From Nonomuraea montanisoli (GTDB lineage: Bacteria; Actinomycetota; Actinomycetes; Streptosporangiales; Streptosporangiaceae): 51,006 nt of DNA. The stretch spans positions 1 through 51,006 of the forward strand of contig NZ_JABWGN010000030.1 in NCBI RefSeq assembly GCF_013363975.1, in the 5' to 3' direction. A program made the position numbers and the translations under genes. This document shows positions 35,005 to 44,912 of the stretch, piece after piece (position 1 is the first letter of the stretch; the number at the start of each line of letters is the position of its first letter). The notes below the pieces were generated by a model, which worked only from the letters and a program-made list of their open reading frames with translations, did not search any database and was not told the DNA's origin.

Positions 35005-36582
35005 TCAGTCCCAGGGAGGGTCGACGCGGTCCGCGGCGGTCTTGTTGTCCTCACGGGCCTGTGCCCTGACGGCGCCGGTAACACAGACCTTGTCGCCGAT
35101 GAAGGCTTCCCGCCAGACGTATCCCGAGATGCAGGTCTGCGGGCCGTAAGGTCCGTTGGTCCAGCGCGAGGCGGCGGCATTGTTGTCGGCCTGGGTCTGG
35201 TCGTGAGTCTGCCCGGTCACACAGACCTGGTCGCTGTCGTCGGCGCCGCGCCAGACGTAGCCGACCTTGCAGGTGTTCGGGCCGAAGAAGTGCTTGGTCG
35301 GGTTGATCCGGTCGGCCGCGGTCCTGTTGTCCAGAATGACCTGCACTCGGGTGGCCGAGGACACGCATACCGTGTCGGTCGGCACGACCAGGCGGTGCGT
35401 ATAGGGGAAGATGCACTTGCCGTTGTTGTCCACCCGGCTGGGCGCGCGCAGATTGTCCTCCGCGGCCTGCTCGCGGGTGGCGGGGGTGACGCACACCTTG
35501 TCCTCCGGTACGGCGTCGCGGAAGACGTAGCCGGCCAGGCACTTGGTGGCGATGTAGGTGGTCGCCGTCACGGTGGCCGACTCGGCCGTCACCGAGTCGA
35601 TCCTGATGGTGACACCGTTGGCGTTCAGCGACTGGGCGGGTTCCCGGTTGCCGAGGTCGCGCAGCAGGATGGTCTTGCCCTTGTCGACTTCGTGGATGAG
35701 GGCGATGTCCCGCGGTATGGCCTCGCTCACGCCGGTCTTCTTGCGGAACTCGACCGTGTAGTAGTGGTTCAGGTCGTTGGGGTCGAACGGGACACGCAGC
35801 AGCAGCGGGCCGGGCAGGTCCTGCCGCTCCAGCGGGGCCAGCTGCACGGTCATGCGCGTCCGGCCGTCCTGCCCGGCGGTGATCACCCGGGGACTCGGCA
35901 GCCAGCCCACTTCGTCGAGGTGCGGGCCGTTGAAACCGACGGCGCCGTACGAGAACTTCCCGGTCCACGGACCGTAGTGGTTCTGGGCGCTCATGATGTC
36001 CCAGGGATCGTCGTACTCCCCTGGCTGGGACCATTCGGCGTTGCGGTAGTTGAGGTCGTTGGAGAAGGAGTGGCCGAGGCCGTGGGCGTGCATGAACTCA
36101 TGGACGCCCAGCCCGGCCTTCCAGCCGGCCGAGTCGAGGACGATCCGCGTGCCCGACGCGCCCGAGTCGAGATCCCCGGCGTTGAGCATGACGGCGATGC
36201 GGTGGTCGGCCGGCGGCGTGTAGCCCGCGGCCTTCACGGTCCGCACGCACTGCTCGATCTTCTCGGCGCGGTTCGCGTCCTTGGACTGCTGCCAGGTGTA
36301 CGGCATCGTGTACCAGCCCTTGACGACCGAACCGGCCGTGGTGGACCGCCCACGCGACTGCTGGTCGACGAAGTCGAAGACGGCCTTCTGCCCCTTGCCC
36401 GCGGGGAGGAAGAACTCCTCGAAGTACGACGGCGGCTGAGGTTCCACGGGCCGGTCGGAGAACTTGCACAGCAGGATCGACCAGGCCAGATATCCCTGGA
36501 CCGGAGTCGCGTCGGCGGCCCTTGCGGGCAGCAGCAGCGCGGCGAACAGCGCGGCTAACGCGAATGTTATTGATCTTCTCAT
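35005..36582 (-). CDS. Secreted M6-like metalloprotease with C-terminal Cys repeats
   Basis: A 525-residue exported protein. The signal peptide is MRRSITFALAALFAALLLPA. A zinc-binding HEFMHAHGLGH motif near residue 160 has the extended HExxHxxGxxH form of metzincin and M6-type peptidases. The second half (about 350-525) contains four copies of a roughly 44-residue unit with the pattern C-x-GYVxR-A-x-D-VCVT-x-R-x-Q-x-DN-x-A-x-R, with a cysteine pair in each; this unit is a recurrent tail in secreted actinobacterial proteins. ATG 36582 is chosen because it starts the signal peptide; longer frames would place 38 hydrophilic residues before it. Stands alone, followed by a hairpin terminator. Confidence 0.85.
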   Translation of the reverse strand: MRRSITFALAALFAALLLPARAADATPVQGYLAWSILLCKFSDRPVEPQPPSYFEEFFLPAGKGQKAVFDFVDQQSRGRSTTAGSVVKGWYTMPYTWQQSKDANRAEKIEQCVRTVKAAGYTPPADHRIAVMLNAGDLDSGASGTRIVLDSAGWKAGLGVHEFMHAHGLGHSFSNDLNYRNAEWSQPGEYDDPWDIMSAQNHYGPWTGKFSYGAVGFNGPHLDEVGWLPSPRVITAGQDGRTRMTVQLAPLERQDLPGPLLLRVPFDPNDLNHYYTVEFRKKTGVSEAIPRDIALIHEVDKGKTILLRDLGNREPAQSLNANGVTIRIDSVTAESATVTATTYIATKCLAGYVFRDAVPEDKVCVTPATREQAAEDNLRAPSRVDNNGKCIFPYTHRLVVPTDTVCVSSATRVQVILDNRTAADRINPTKHFFGPNTCKVGYVWRGADDSDQVCVTGQTHDQTQADNNAAASRWTNGPYGPQTCISGYVWREAFIGDKVCVTGAVRAQAREDNKTAADRVDPPWD

Positions 36583-36704
36583 GGGTCCATGGAGCCATCG
36601 CGATCTTGTGACCCACTTGCGGGTCAGTGGTGATCCGAGGCCGAGCTGACGCGAGAAGGCGAAGCCGGACCGCTCCTTCCACGCGCGCCGTGACAATGGG
36701 GACC

Positions 36705-37778
36705 ATGACCCCTCACCGGCTCTCCCCGGCCGACGCCCGGCGTGTCGCCGTGCGCGCCCAGCTCCTCGACGGTTCGCGGCCGGCCGAGCTGCTCGATCTC
36801 GTGCGCCGCCTGACGCTGCTGCAGATCGACCCGACCGCCGCCGTCGCCCCGAACGCCGACCTGGTGGCGTGGAGCCGCCTCGGCTCCTCCTACAGCCGGG
36901 CCGAGCTGGTCGCCGCGCTGGAGGACCGGAAGCTCATCGAGCTGCGGGCCTTCGTGCGGCCCGGCGAGGATCTGGCGCTCTACCGCGCCGAGATGGCCCT
37001 GCGGCCCAGCGGCGGTCGCTCCTGGCGGGAGTGGGTGCGCGCCAACGACGCGTGCCGTCGCGACATCCTCGACCGGCTGGGCTCCGCCGGGCCGCTGCCC
37101 TCCCGCGATCTCCCGGATACCTGCGAGGTGCCGTGGAAGTCCACCGGGTGGACCAACAACCGCAACGTCACCCAGCTGCTGGAGTGCATGGTCATTCTCG
37201 GGGAGGTCGCCGTCGCCGGGCGCCGCGGCAACGACCGGCTGTGGGACCTGGCGGAACGCGTCTACCCCGACGAGCCGGCGGTCCCCGTCGAGGAGGCGCG
37301 GCGCCGGCGTGACGAGCGGCGGCTGCGGGCCCTGGGCATCGCCCGGGCGCGGACGACGCAGTTCCCGGTCGAGCCGGCGGACGTGGGCGAGGCCGGCGAG
37401 CCGGCCGTGGTCGAGGGCGTCAAGGGGGAGTGGCGGGTCGATCCGTCGCTGCTGGACGGGCCGTTCACGGGACGGGCGGCGCTGTTGTCGCCCTTCGACC
37501 GGCTGGTCCACGACCGTAAGCGCGCCGTGGAGCTGTTCGGGTTCGACTACCAGCTGGAGATGTACAAGCCGGTCGCCAAGCGCAGGTGGGGGTATTTCGC
37601 GCTGCCGATCCTGTACGGGGACCGGCTGGTGGGCAAGCTGGACGCCACCGCGGACCGCAAGGCCGGGGTGCTGCGGGTCGACGCGATCCACCAGGACGTC
37701 CCGTTCACCGATGACATGGCCGCGGAGATCGACCGGGAGATCGAGGACCTGGCCCGATGGCTCCGCCTGTCCCGATGA
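36705..37778 (+). CDS. AlkX/YcaQ-type DNA glycosylase (HTH_42 winged-helix protein)
   Basis: A 357-residue protein of the AlkZ/YcaQ superfamily, whose members excise alkylated or crosslinked bases from DNA. The catalytic QxD/QxQ motif reads LTLLQIDPTAAV near residue 45, i.e. QID, the form typical of the E. coli YcaQ (AlkX) branch rather than AlkZ. The C-terminal family block LLSPFDRLVHDRKRAVELFG near 262 and KRRWGYFALPILYGDRL near 291 are also clear. ATG 36705 has GGGG upstream; ATG 36696 is in frame too. The stop codon overlaps the first unit of an 18-bp tandem repeat. It would help repair damage from DNA-alkylating metabolites. Confidence 0.88.
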   Translation: MTPHRLSPADARRVAVRAQLLDGSRPAELLDLVRRLTLLQIDPTAAVAPNADLVAWSRLGSSYSRAELVAALEDRKLIELRAFVRPGEDLALYRAEMALRPSGGRSWREWVRANDACRRDILDRLGSAGPLPSRDLPDTCEVPWKSTGWTNNRNVTQLLECMVILGEVAVAGRRGNDRLWDLAERVYPDEPAVPVEEARRRRDERRLRALGIARARTTQFPVEPADVGEAGEPAVVEGVKGEWRVDPSLLDGPFTGRAALLSPFDRLVHDRKRAVELFGFDYQLEMYKPVAKRRWGYFALPILYGDRLVGKLDATADRKAGVLRVDAIHQDVPFTDDMAAEIDREIEDLARWLRLSR

Positions 37779-37920
37779 GCGGCGGGCTGGTGCGGAGCGG
37801 CGGGGTTGTACGGAGCGGTGGGCTTGTATCGAGCGGCGGGGTTGTACGGAGCGGTGGGCTTGTATCGAGCGGCGGGGTTGTACGGAGCGGTGGGCTTGTA
37901 CCGAGCGTCAGGCTTGTACG
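37777..37920 (+). repeat. Eight-unit 18-bp tandem repeat with 36-bp higher order
   Basis: Units begin GAGCGG every 18 bases from 37777 to 37903 (the last is GAGCGT). The middle six alternate between gagcggcggggttgtacg and gagcggtgggcttgtatc-type units, so the array repeats as a 36-bp dimer. The first unit begins inside the stop codon of the AlkX gene. In frame with the next gene it would read YGAVGLYRAAGL, but that gene's own start lies downstream. Confidence 0.95.
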
Positions 37921-37997
37921 GAGCGGCGTGCCGCCGGTGGGGCTTTGTGCGCCCCGGCCACCTTCGCCGTCGTCCCAGGTGGCATAACGTCGGAGCT

Positions 37998-39425
<1,428 letters not shown>

Positions 39426-39437
39426 TCCCTGGTCCGG

Positions 39438-40163
39438 TCACAACGGCTCCACGCCGGCGAAGACCAGGCCGAGCTCGTAGGCGAGGACGGCCGCGTGGGT
39501 GCGGTCGCGCGCCCCGAGCTTGGCCAGCACGTTGCCGACGTGCGTCTTGACCGTCTCCCGCGAGACGTGCAGCGCCTCGGCGATCTCCGCGTTCGTCCGT
39601 CCGAGCGTGACGTGCCGCAGCACCTCCAGCTCGCGCGGGGTGGGATCCACGGGCAGGCGCCGCCTGGCCGAGCCCTGGTGAGGGGAGGCGAGGCGGCGCA
39701 GCGCGTCCGGGAAGAGCACGGCGTCGCGCCCGTGCACCAGCCGGATCGCCTCGACCAGCTCGGCCGCCGGGGCGCGCTTGAGGACGAAGCCGGCGGCTCC
39801 GGCCCGCAGCGCGCCCCAGACGAGCTGGTCGCTCTCGAACGTGGTGACCACGACGACCCGCGTCGTGGGGGAGCGGCGGGTCAGCTCGCGGGTGGCGGAC
39901 AGGCCGTCGAGGCGGGGCATGCGCACGTCCATCAGCACGACGTCGGCGCCCGTGCCCGCCTCGACCGCCTCGACCGCCTCGACGCCGTCCGCGGCCTGGC
40001 CGACGACCTCCAGGCCGTCGTGGACCGACAGCATCGCCGCCCATCCGGAGCGGATGAGACGCTCGTCGTCGGCCAGCACGACCCGGATCACGGAGGCCGG
40101 CTCGGCAGCCCCTGGGTTCGCAGCCATCCGGTTCACAGGGGGAGTGTCGCCTGGATGAGCCAT
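39438..40163 (-). CDS. NarL/LuxR-type response regulator
   Basis: About 241 residues. The receiver domain starts VIRVVLADDERLIRSG, the phospho-acceptor Asp is in VVLMDVRMPRLDG, and K in FVLKRAPAAEL is the conserved lysine. The LuxR HTH is PTPRELEVLRHVTLGRTNAE followed by VSRETVKTHVGNVLAKLGAR. ATG 40163 has GGAGGGAGG about ten bases upstream and overlaps the kinase 3' end by 31 bases; ATG 40127 or GTG 40091 would be shorter. It forms a two-component pair with the upstream kinase. Confidence 0.92.
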   Translation of the reverse strand: MAHPGDTPPVNRMAANPGAAEPASVIRVVLADDERLIRSGWAAMLSVHDGLEVVGQAADGVEAVEAVEAGTGADVVLMDVRMPRLDGLSATRELTRRSPTTRVVVVTTFESDQLVWGALRAGAAGFVLKRAPAAELVEAIRLVHGRDAVLFPDALRRLASPHQGSARRRLPVDPTPRELEVLRHVTLGRTNAEIAEALHVSRETVKTHVGNVLAKLGARDRTHAAVLAYELGLVFAGVEPL

Positions 40164-41191
40164 CGGCCGTCCGCCTCCCTCCGCACGCACGTCCCGCCGG
40201 CCAGGCGGGCGCGCAGCCGCATGCCGGTCAGCCCCCGCCCCTCCCTGACCGCCTCCCGGGGGTCCGTCGCGTTCTCGACGGTCAGCACCAGGTCGTCCGT
40301 CACACGGACGTCGAGCGTGACCGGGCCGCGGCCATGGCGCAGGGCGTTGGTCAGGGCCTCCCGGGCGATCGCGTACGCGGTGCGCGAGATGGCCGGAGGC
40401 ACCCGGTCGAGGCGTCCCGTGCTCACCCGCACGTCGAGGCCGCGGGTCAGCGCGGCGAGCGCGTCCAGCGTGGGACCCTCGGCCGCGTCGCCGTCGTCCA
40501 GCACCCGCAGCAGCACGTCGAGCTCCTGCTGGGCGGCGCGGGCGGTGTCGGCCAGGTGGTCCAGCGACCGCGAGGCCTCCTCCGGTTCTCCCAGGGTCGC
40601 CTGCGCGGCCATGGCCTGGACCAGCACGACGCTCAGCGCGTGACCCACGGAGTCGTGCAGCTCCAGGGCGAGGCTCTGGCGGCGGCCGAGCCGCTCCAGC
40701 GCGCGGGACGGATCCCCGGCCAGCAGCCGGCGCGCCGCCCACCGCTGGCCCAGCCCGGTGGCGACCAGCGCGGCCACCACGGCGAGCGCCAGCAGCACGA
40801 CCTGCGCCGCCTCGCCGGGCGCCGCGCGCCACAGGTCCGGGTCGCCGAGCCGGGTCAGCCCCGGCCACAGCAGCAGCACGCCCGCGCTCAGCGTCGCGCC
40901 GCCGTACAGGTGCAGGCTCGTCAGCGCCACCAGGTACAGCCGGTCGGCCCGCTCCGGCACGTCCACGCCGAGCAGCTCCGCCAGCGCGGCGACCTCGACG
41001 CGCCGCACCAGCGGCGTCATGGCGAGCAGCACCGAGACGGGCAGGCACGCGGCCCACAGCACCAGCACCCGCGCGGGCGTCGGCTCGGTGAGGATCACCA
41101 GGCCGAGCGCCGCGGCGGCCGGGGTCAGCAGCGCCGCCCCCAGCACCTGATGGGCCCCGGCGGCGAGGGCTCGGACGACATGACCTCTCAC
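40133..41191 (-). CDS. Membrane sensor histidine kinase (HisKA_3)
   Basis: About 352 residues. The N-terminal half has four hydrophobic segments (AALLTPAAAALGLVIL, VLWAACLPVSVLLA, LYGGATLSAGVLLLW, VVLLALAVVAALVATG). The HisKA_3 dimerisation helix has the phospho-acceptor His in LALELHDSVGHALS, and the ATPase has REALTNALRHGRG and GRGLTGMRLRARL. GTG 41191 is preferred to ATG 41236 because a TAGCAT -10 lies eight bases before it on this strand and the longer start falls in a regulatory palindrome. The phosphorylation partner is the overlapping response regulator. Confidence 0.88.
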   Translation of the reverse strand: MRGHVVRALAAGAHQVLGAALLTPAAAALGLVILTEPTPARVLVLWAACLPVSVLLAMTPLVRRVEVAALAELLGVDVPERADRLYLVALTSLHLYGGATLSAGVLLLWPGLTRLGDPDLWRAAPGEAAQVVLLALAVVAALVATGLGQRWAARRLLAGDPSRALERLGRRQSLALELHDSVGHALSVVLVQAMAAQATLGEPEEASRSLDHLADTARAAQQELDVLLRVLDDGDAAEGPTLDALAALTRGLDVRVSTGRLDRVPPAISRTAYAIAREALTNALRHGRGPVTLDVRVTDDLVLTVENATDPREAVREGRGLTGMRLRARLAGGTCVRREADGRWLIQATLPL

Positions 41192-41227
41192 GTGCGCCGA
41201 TGCTAGCCCGCGCGGCCCCGGCCCGGA

Positions 41228-41245
41228 CTCCCCCATCGGGGGGAG
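41228..41245. promoter_or_regulatory. Palindrome CTCCCCC-N4-GGGGGAG between divergent promoters
   Basis: A perfect 7-base inverted repeat lies between the kinase and the membrane protein. On the right, TAGCGT at 41267-41272 is a -10 for a leaderless GTG at 41280; on the left, TAGCAT (41200-41205, minus strand) precedes GTG 41191. The palindrome sits in the -35 zone of the rightward gene, where a response regulator would activate. Confidence 0.6.
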
Positions 41246-41279
41246 GCGGCGCGGGGAACCCGTTCCTAGCGTGGGCGGC

Positions 41280-42338
41280 GTGAGGAGAAGAGATCGGATC
41301 GCCGGGGCGGTGCTGTCGCTCGCCGTGACCGTCGTCGGCGTGCTGTGGTGGGCCGTCCCCGCCGGCTACCCCTTCGGGGCCCGTGACCGGGTGACGGTGT
41401 CGCTGTCTCACCTGTTCGAGCACGACGTGGGCGGCGCGATGACGCTGGTCGCCGGTCTGGCGGGGCTGGCCACGGCGTTCGCCTCGGGACGGGCGCTCAG
41501 GGCCGGCGCGATCGCGCAGGTGGTGTTCTTCGGCGTCGTGATGTCGGATGCCGGGATCATGTCGCTGTTCGGGTACGGGCTGGCCGTGCTGGGGCCGGTC
41601 GCCCTGGTCGGCGTCCTGGTGATGGGCTGCGCGCGCCGCAGGCCGTGGGCGTGGGCGGGCCTCGCGATCCTGGCGGGCGGGGTGGCGGCGAGCACGGTGG
41701 CCGGGTTCCCGCCCTGGCTGGCGGCGGGCAACATCGCGAGCTCCCTGTACGACTACGCCGGCCGCGTGAGCTGGACGCTCGCCGACTGCGTCGCCTGCCT
41801 CGTCTGGGTGCTGATCGCGGTGAAGGCGTACCGGAGGGGGACGCCGCCCGCCTGGGCCCGGCCCGCCGCCGTGCTGCGGTGGGGGCGCCCGGCCACGATC
41901 GGGGCGGCCCTGTGCCCGCTGCCGTACGCGCTGTACCGGCTCACCTGGCTGACGCCGTGGCCCACCGACTCCGCGATGACAGGCCCGCATCTGGACCCGG
42001 GCCTCAGGATGCAGGGGCTGGCCATCGCCTTCGGCGCCCTCGGCGGCGCGGTGCTGACGCTGGGCCTCGTCGCCAGGTGGGGCGAGGTGTTCCCGCGGTG
42101 GACGCCGGTCGTCCACGGCCGTCCGGTGCCGGTGCGGCTGCCCGTGATCGCGGGCGGGATCGTCGCGGGCGCCTGCTGCATGGCCTCGCCCGGCCTGGTG
42201 GTCAACGCGGTGGAGAGGGACCAGCTCTTCCTGGTGCTGCTGTGGCCGTACCCGCTGTGGGGGGTGCTGCTCGGCGCCGGGGTCCTGGCGTACTGGCTGC
42301 GCCGCCGCTCCTACGCCCCGAGCGCGGCGGCGTCCTGA
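41280..42338 (+). CDS. Polytopic membrane protein, likely target of the adjacent two-component system
   Basis: A 352-residue protein with about ten hydrophobic segments, among them AGAVLSLAVTVVGVLWWAV, LAVLGPVALVGVLVMGC and LFLVLLWPYPLWGVLLGAGV. No enzymatic or transport motif is recognised. The GTG at 41280 fits a leaderless transcript from the TAGCGT -10; GTG 41271 is the other option. Divergent from the kinase/regulator pair across a palindrome, so probably part of the same response, perhaps an envelope or antibiotic-stress protein (inference). Confidence 0.75.
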   Translation: MRRRDRIAGAVLSLAVTVVGVLWWAVPAGYPFGARDRVTVSLSHLFEHDVGGAMTLVAGLAGLATAFASGRALRAGAIAQVVFFGVVMSDAGIMSLFGYGLAVLGPVALVGVLVMGCARRRPWAWAGLAILAGGVAASTVAGFPPWLAAGNIASSLYDYAGRVSWTLADCVACLVWVLIAVKAYRRGTPPAWARPAAVLRWGRPATIGAALCPLPYALYRLTWLTPWPTDSAMTGPHLDPGLRMQGLAIAFGALGGAVLTLGLVARWGEVFPRWTPVVHGRPVPVRLPVIAGGIVAGACCMASPGLVVNAVERDQLFLVLLWPYPLWGVLLGAGVLAYWLRRRSYAPSAAAS

Positions 42339-42379
42339 GGCGCGCCGCGCTCGCCCGCCAGTGCCTCGACCTCGCCGGT

Positions 42380-42406
42380 GCCGGGCTCCAGCGGCTGGAG
42401 CCCGGC
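42380..42406. terminator. Hairpin between convergent genes
   Basis: GCCGGGCTCCAG (42380-42391) pairs perfectly with CTGGAGCCCGGC (42395-42406) around a 3-base loop. It lies between two convergent stop codons (42338 and 42486). There is no T-run, as is common in GC-rich actinobacteria. Confidence 0.75.
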
Positions 42407-42485
42407 GCACCCCACGGCCACCCCGCCCGTCCCCTCGGACCACCGTGCTCCGGGGTGTCGTCGACTGGGTTTCGTCCGTGTCGCG

Positions 42486-43703
42486 TCAGGCGCGTTCGGC
42501 GGCGGTGTAGAGGGTCCTGATGGTGTCGCCGAAGTACGGGCCGTACATGGTGCGGCGGTCGTCGCTGTACTTGAAGCTGCTCAGCGACGTCATCGTGCCC
42601 CAGCCGGTCGCGTGGTCGAAGCCGGACAGCCACGGGCCGCCGCTCGACCCGGCCGTCATGTCGCAGCCGAGCCCCTGGTCGCGGGTCTGGCCGTGGGGGT
42701 CGTCGCGCAGCTTGCCGGCGCAGTAGACGAGGTGCTCGCCGGTGTACGGCGGGTCGGCCGGGTAGCCGAAGCCGAACGCCTGGCCGCCGCGCCCCGTGTT
42801 GAAGGCGATCTCCTGGGCGCCCACGGCGTCGGCGACGTGCCGGTCGGCCCACGTGGTCAGCGCCACCATGCCCACGTCGTAGTCGTCGTCGGCCGAGCGC
42901 GACCACGGTCCGGCGACGAACATGCGCCGCGCCGCGTACCGGCCGTACGGCTCGGCGCCGCCCTCGCGGTAGCCGGGGACGAACGTCCAGTTCTCGGCCC
43001 ACGGGCCGGTGCCGTCCTTGACGCAGTGGCCGGCGGTGACGACGACGTCGCGGTTGGCGCTGCGCACGGTGCCCGCGGAGCAGACGAAGTCGACGCCGTG
43101 CAGGGTCATGAAGACCCGGCCGGTCGTGCGCGTCACGGCGCCGCCGGTGGTCCAGCGCGACCCGGCGGTGATGATCTGCCGCCGGGCCGACTGGTGGCGG
43201 CGCTCGACCGCCCCGGCCTGAGGCTGGGGTTCGGCCGCGCCGGCCCGAGGCTGGACCTCGGCTGTCCCGGCCCGGGGCTGGAGCTCGGCCGCGCCGGTAC
43301 GGGGCCGGGGAAGGAGTCTGAGGGTGCCGTGGGACAGGCCCGGGGCGGTGGTTATGCCCGACCGGCCCGTCACGCCGCCCAGCAGCCCGCCGCGGGACAC
43401 GCCGTCGAGCAGGTCGATCGGCAGGGCGCGGGCCATCCGCTCCCGCGTCCAGTAGCCGAGCACGCGCGCGTGGTCGGCGGGCCGGCGGGCGGCCACGTGC
43501 TCCACGACGGCGCCGGGGCGGGCCCCCGCGCGGGCCGCCGACGGGGTGCGGGACGGTGACGGCGTGCCGGCCGGGGAGGGCGCGGGGGCGGCGGGGGGAC
43601 GACCGGGATGGTGGACGGGCTCCGGCGTCGCGCCGATGAGGGCGGGCCCCATCAGCCCCGCGACGAGCGGAACGGCCGCCAGCAGTGGGGAGCTCAGGGT
43701 CAT
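42486..43703 (-). CDS. Secreted trypsin-like serine protease
   Basis: A 405-residue exported peptidase. Residues 1-25 form a signal peptide (LLAAVPLVAGLMGPALIG). A Pro/Ala-rich pro-region follows, then RAGAAEPQPQAGAVE-like imperfect repeats near 145-170. The catalytic triad is visible: His in VVTAGHCVKDG, Asp in DYDVGMVAL and Ser in AGSSGGPW. The fold is of the trypsin/V8 type. It is paralogous to the protein encoded 56 bases upstream: both share YWT-x-RM, a GRVF segment, TAGHCVK-G and GSSGGPW. Start ATG 43703, with only a weak ribosome site. Confidence 0.9.
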   Translation of the reverse strand: MTLSSPLLAAVPLVAGLMGPALIGATPEPVHHPGRPPAAPAPSPAGTPSPSRTPSAARAGARPGAVVEHVAARRPADHARVLGYWTRERMARALPIDLLDGVSRGGLLGGVTGRSGITTAPGLSHGTLRLLPRPRTGAAELQPRAGTAEVQPRAGAAEPQPQAGAVERRHQSARRQIITAGSRWTTGGAVTRTTGRVFMTLHGVDFVCSAGTVRSANRDVVVTAGHCVKDGTGPWAENWTFVPGYREGGAEPYGRYAARRMFVAGPWSRSADDDYDVGMVALTTWADRHVADAVGAQEIAFNTGRGGQAFGFGYPADPPYTGEHLVYCAGKLRDDPHGQTRDQGLGCDMTAGSSGGPWLSGFDHATGWGTMTSLSSFKYSDDRRTMYGPYFGDTIRTLYTAAERA

Positions 43704-43759
43704 GAGACCCGAGTGTGCACTACGTCATGTGCTCTCGTGACTACATCCGGTGAAAAGCT

Positions 43760-44911
43760 TCACAGTGCGTTGGTGCTCTGCGCCGCCTGGTAAAGGGCTT
43801 GCGCCTCGTTGCCGAAGAACGGGCCCATCATGACGTTCGGCGCGAAGTTGTACTTGAAGCTGTTGACGGAGTTCAGCCAGCCGACGCCGGTGGCCCCGTC
43901 GAAGCCCCGGAACCACGGGCCGCCGCTGGAGCCCCCGGTCATCCGGCAGGCGACTCCCTGGTCCTGGGTCATGACCGTGTCGTTGAAGGAGCGTCCGCTG
44001 CAGTAGATCAGCGCCGAGCCGTCGAACGGCGCCGCCGCCGGGTAGCCGAAGGCGAACGTCTGCCGCTGTCGTGGCTGGTTGAACGCGACGCCCTGCCCGC
44101 CGACCGCGTCCACCAGCGTGCGGCCCTGGAGCGGGGCCACCACGGCGGCCCCGACGTCGAAGTTGATGTCCTCGCGGGCGTTCCACTGCGCGGTGGTCAG
44201 CAGCCGGGTGGCCACCCACGTGCCGAAGGGCCGCCGGCCGTTGTCGAACCCCGGGACGAACACCCAGTTGCGGTGGAAGGCGCCGCCCATCTTCACGCAG
44301 TGCCCGGCGGTCATCACGACGCTCTTGTTCGCGCTGGTCACGGCGGTGCCGGAGCAGGAGGCGTTGCCGCCGGCGGCGGTGGTGAAGAACACGCGCCCGA
44401 CGGTGCGCACGACGGCGCCGCCGTCGACCCAGCGCAGGCCGGTGCTGTTGGCGACCACCTCCGCCGGCCGGCGGGCGGCGACGGTCGTGACCCGCAGCGG
44501 GCCCCGCCGGGGGAGGGCGGCCGAGGCGCCGCGGGTGGCCCACGGGGTGCCCTGGGTGGGCTGGTCGAAGCCGGTGGCGCGCCGGGGCGTCGGCGTGTCG
44601 TACGGCCGCGCCGCCAGCATGCGCTGCGACGTCCAGTACTCCAGGACGGACCTGCGCTCCGACGACGAGTCCGTGGCGGACCACCGGACCGGCCCCGGCC
44701 CGGCGGCGGCCCCCAGGCCGGCTCGCGACCCGGCCTGGGCGGGCCCGGCGGCGGCCAGGGCCGTCACGGCCGTCGCGGCGAGCGCGACGGCCGACAGCGC
44801 GGCCGGCCGGCGGCGCGCGACGGCCGACAATGTCCGGCGGCGCGTGACGGCGGAGAGCGGGGCGAGTCCGCGGCGCGTGACGGCGGAGAGCAGGGCGACT
44901 CTGCGGTGCAT
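43760..44911 (-). CDS. Secreted trypsin-like serine protease (paralog)
   Basis: A 383-residue exported peptidase. Catalytic residues: His in VVMTAGHCVKMGG, Asp in INFDVGAAVVAPL and Ser in GGSSGGPWFRGFDG. The N-terminus is unusually long and basic: LSAVTRR repeats three to four times (about 1-40) before the hydrophobic signal core (LSAVALAATAVTALAAAGPAQA), reflecting 33-bp duplications in the DNA. ATG 44911 is firmly supported by GGGAGGT six bases upstream, but that site lies in a perfect inverted repeat. Probably cotranscribed with the next protease. Confidence 0.9.
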   Translation of the reverse strand: MHRRVALLSAVTRRGLAPLSAVTRRRTLSAVARRRPAALSAVALAATAVTALAAAGPAQAGSRAGLGAAAGPGPVRWSATDSSSERRSVLEYWTSQRMLAARPYDTPTPRRATGFDQPTQGTPWATRGASAALPRRGPLRVTTVAARRPAEVVANSTGLRWVDGGAVVRTVGRVFFTTAAGGNASCSGTAVTSANKSVVMTAGHCVKMGGAFHRNWVFVPGFDNGRRPFGTWVATRLLTTAQWNAREDINFDVGAAVVAPLQGRTLVDAVGGQGVAFNQPRQRQTFAFGYPAAAPFDGSALIYCSGRSFNDTVMTQDQGVACRMTGGSSGGPWFRGFDGATGVGWLNSVNSFKYNFAPNVMMGPFFGNEAQALYQAAQSTNAL

Positions 44912-44912
44912 T

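Noticed and set aside
37777..37920. Possible CRISPR array
   Set aside because: Units are directly contiguous 18-mers with no unique spacers, and no cas genes are present.
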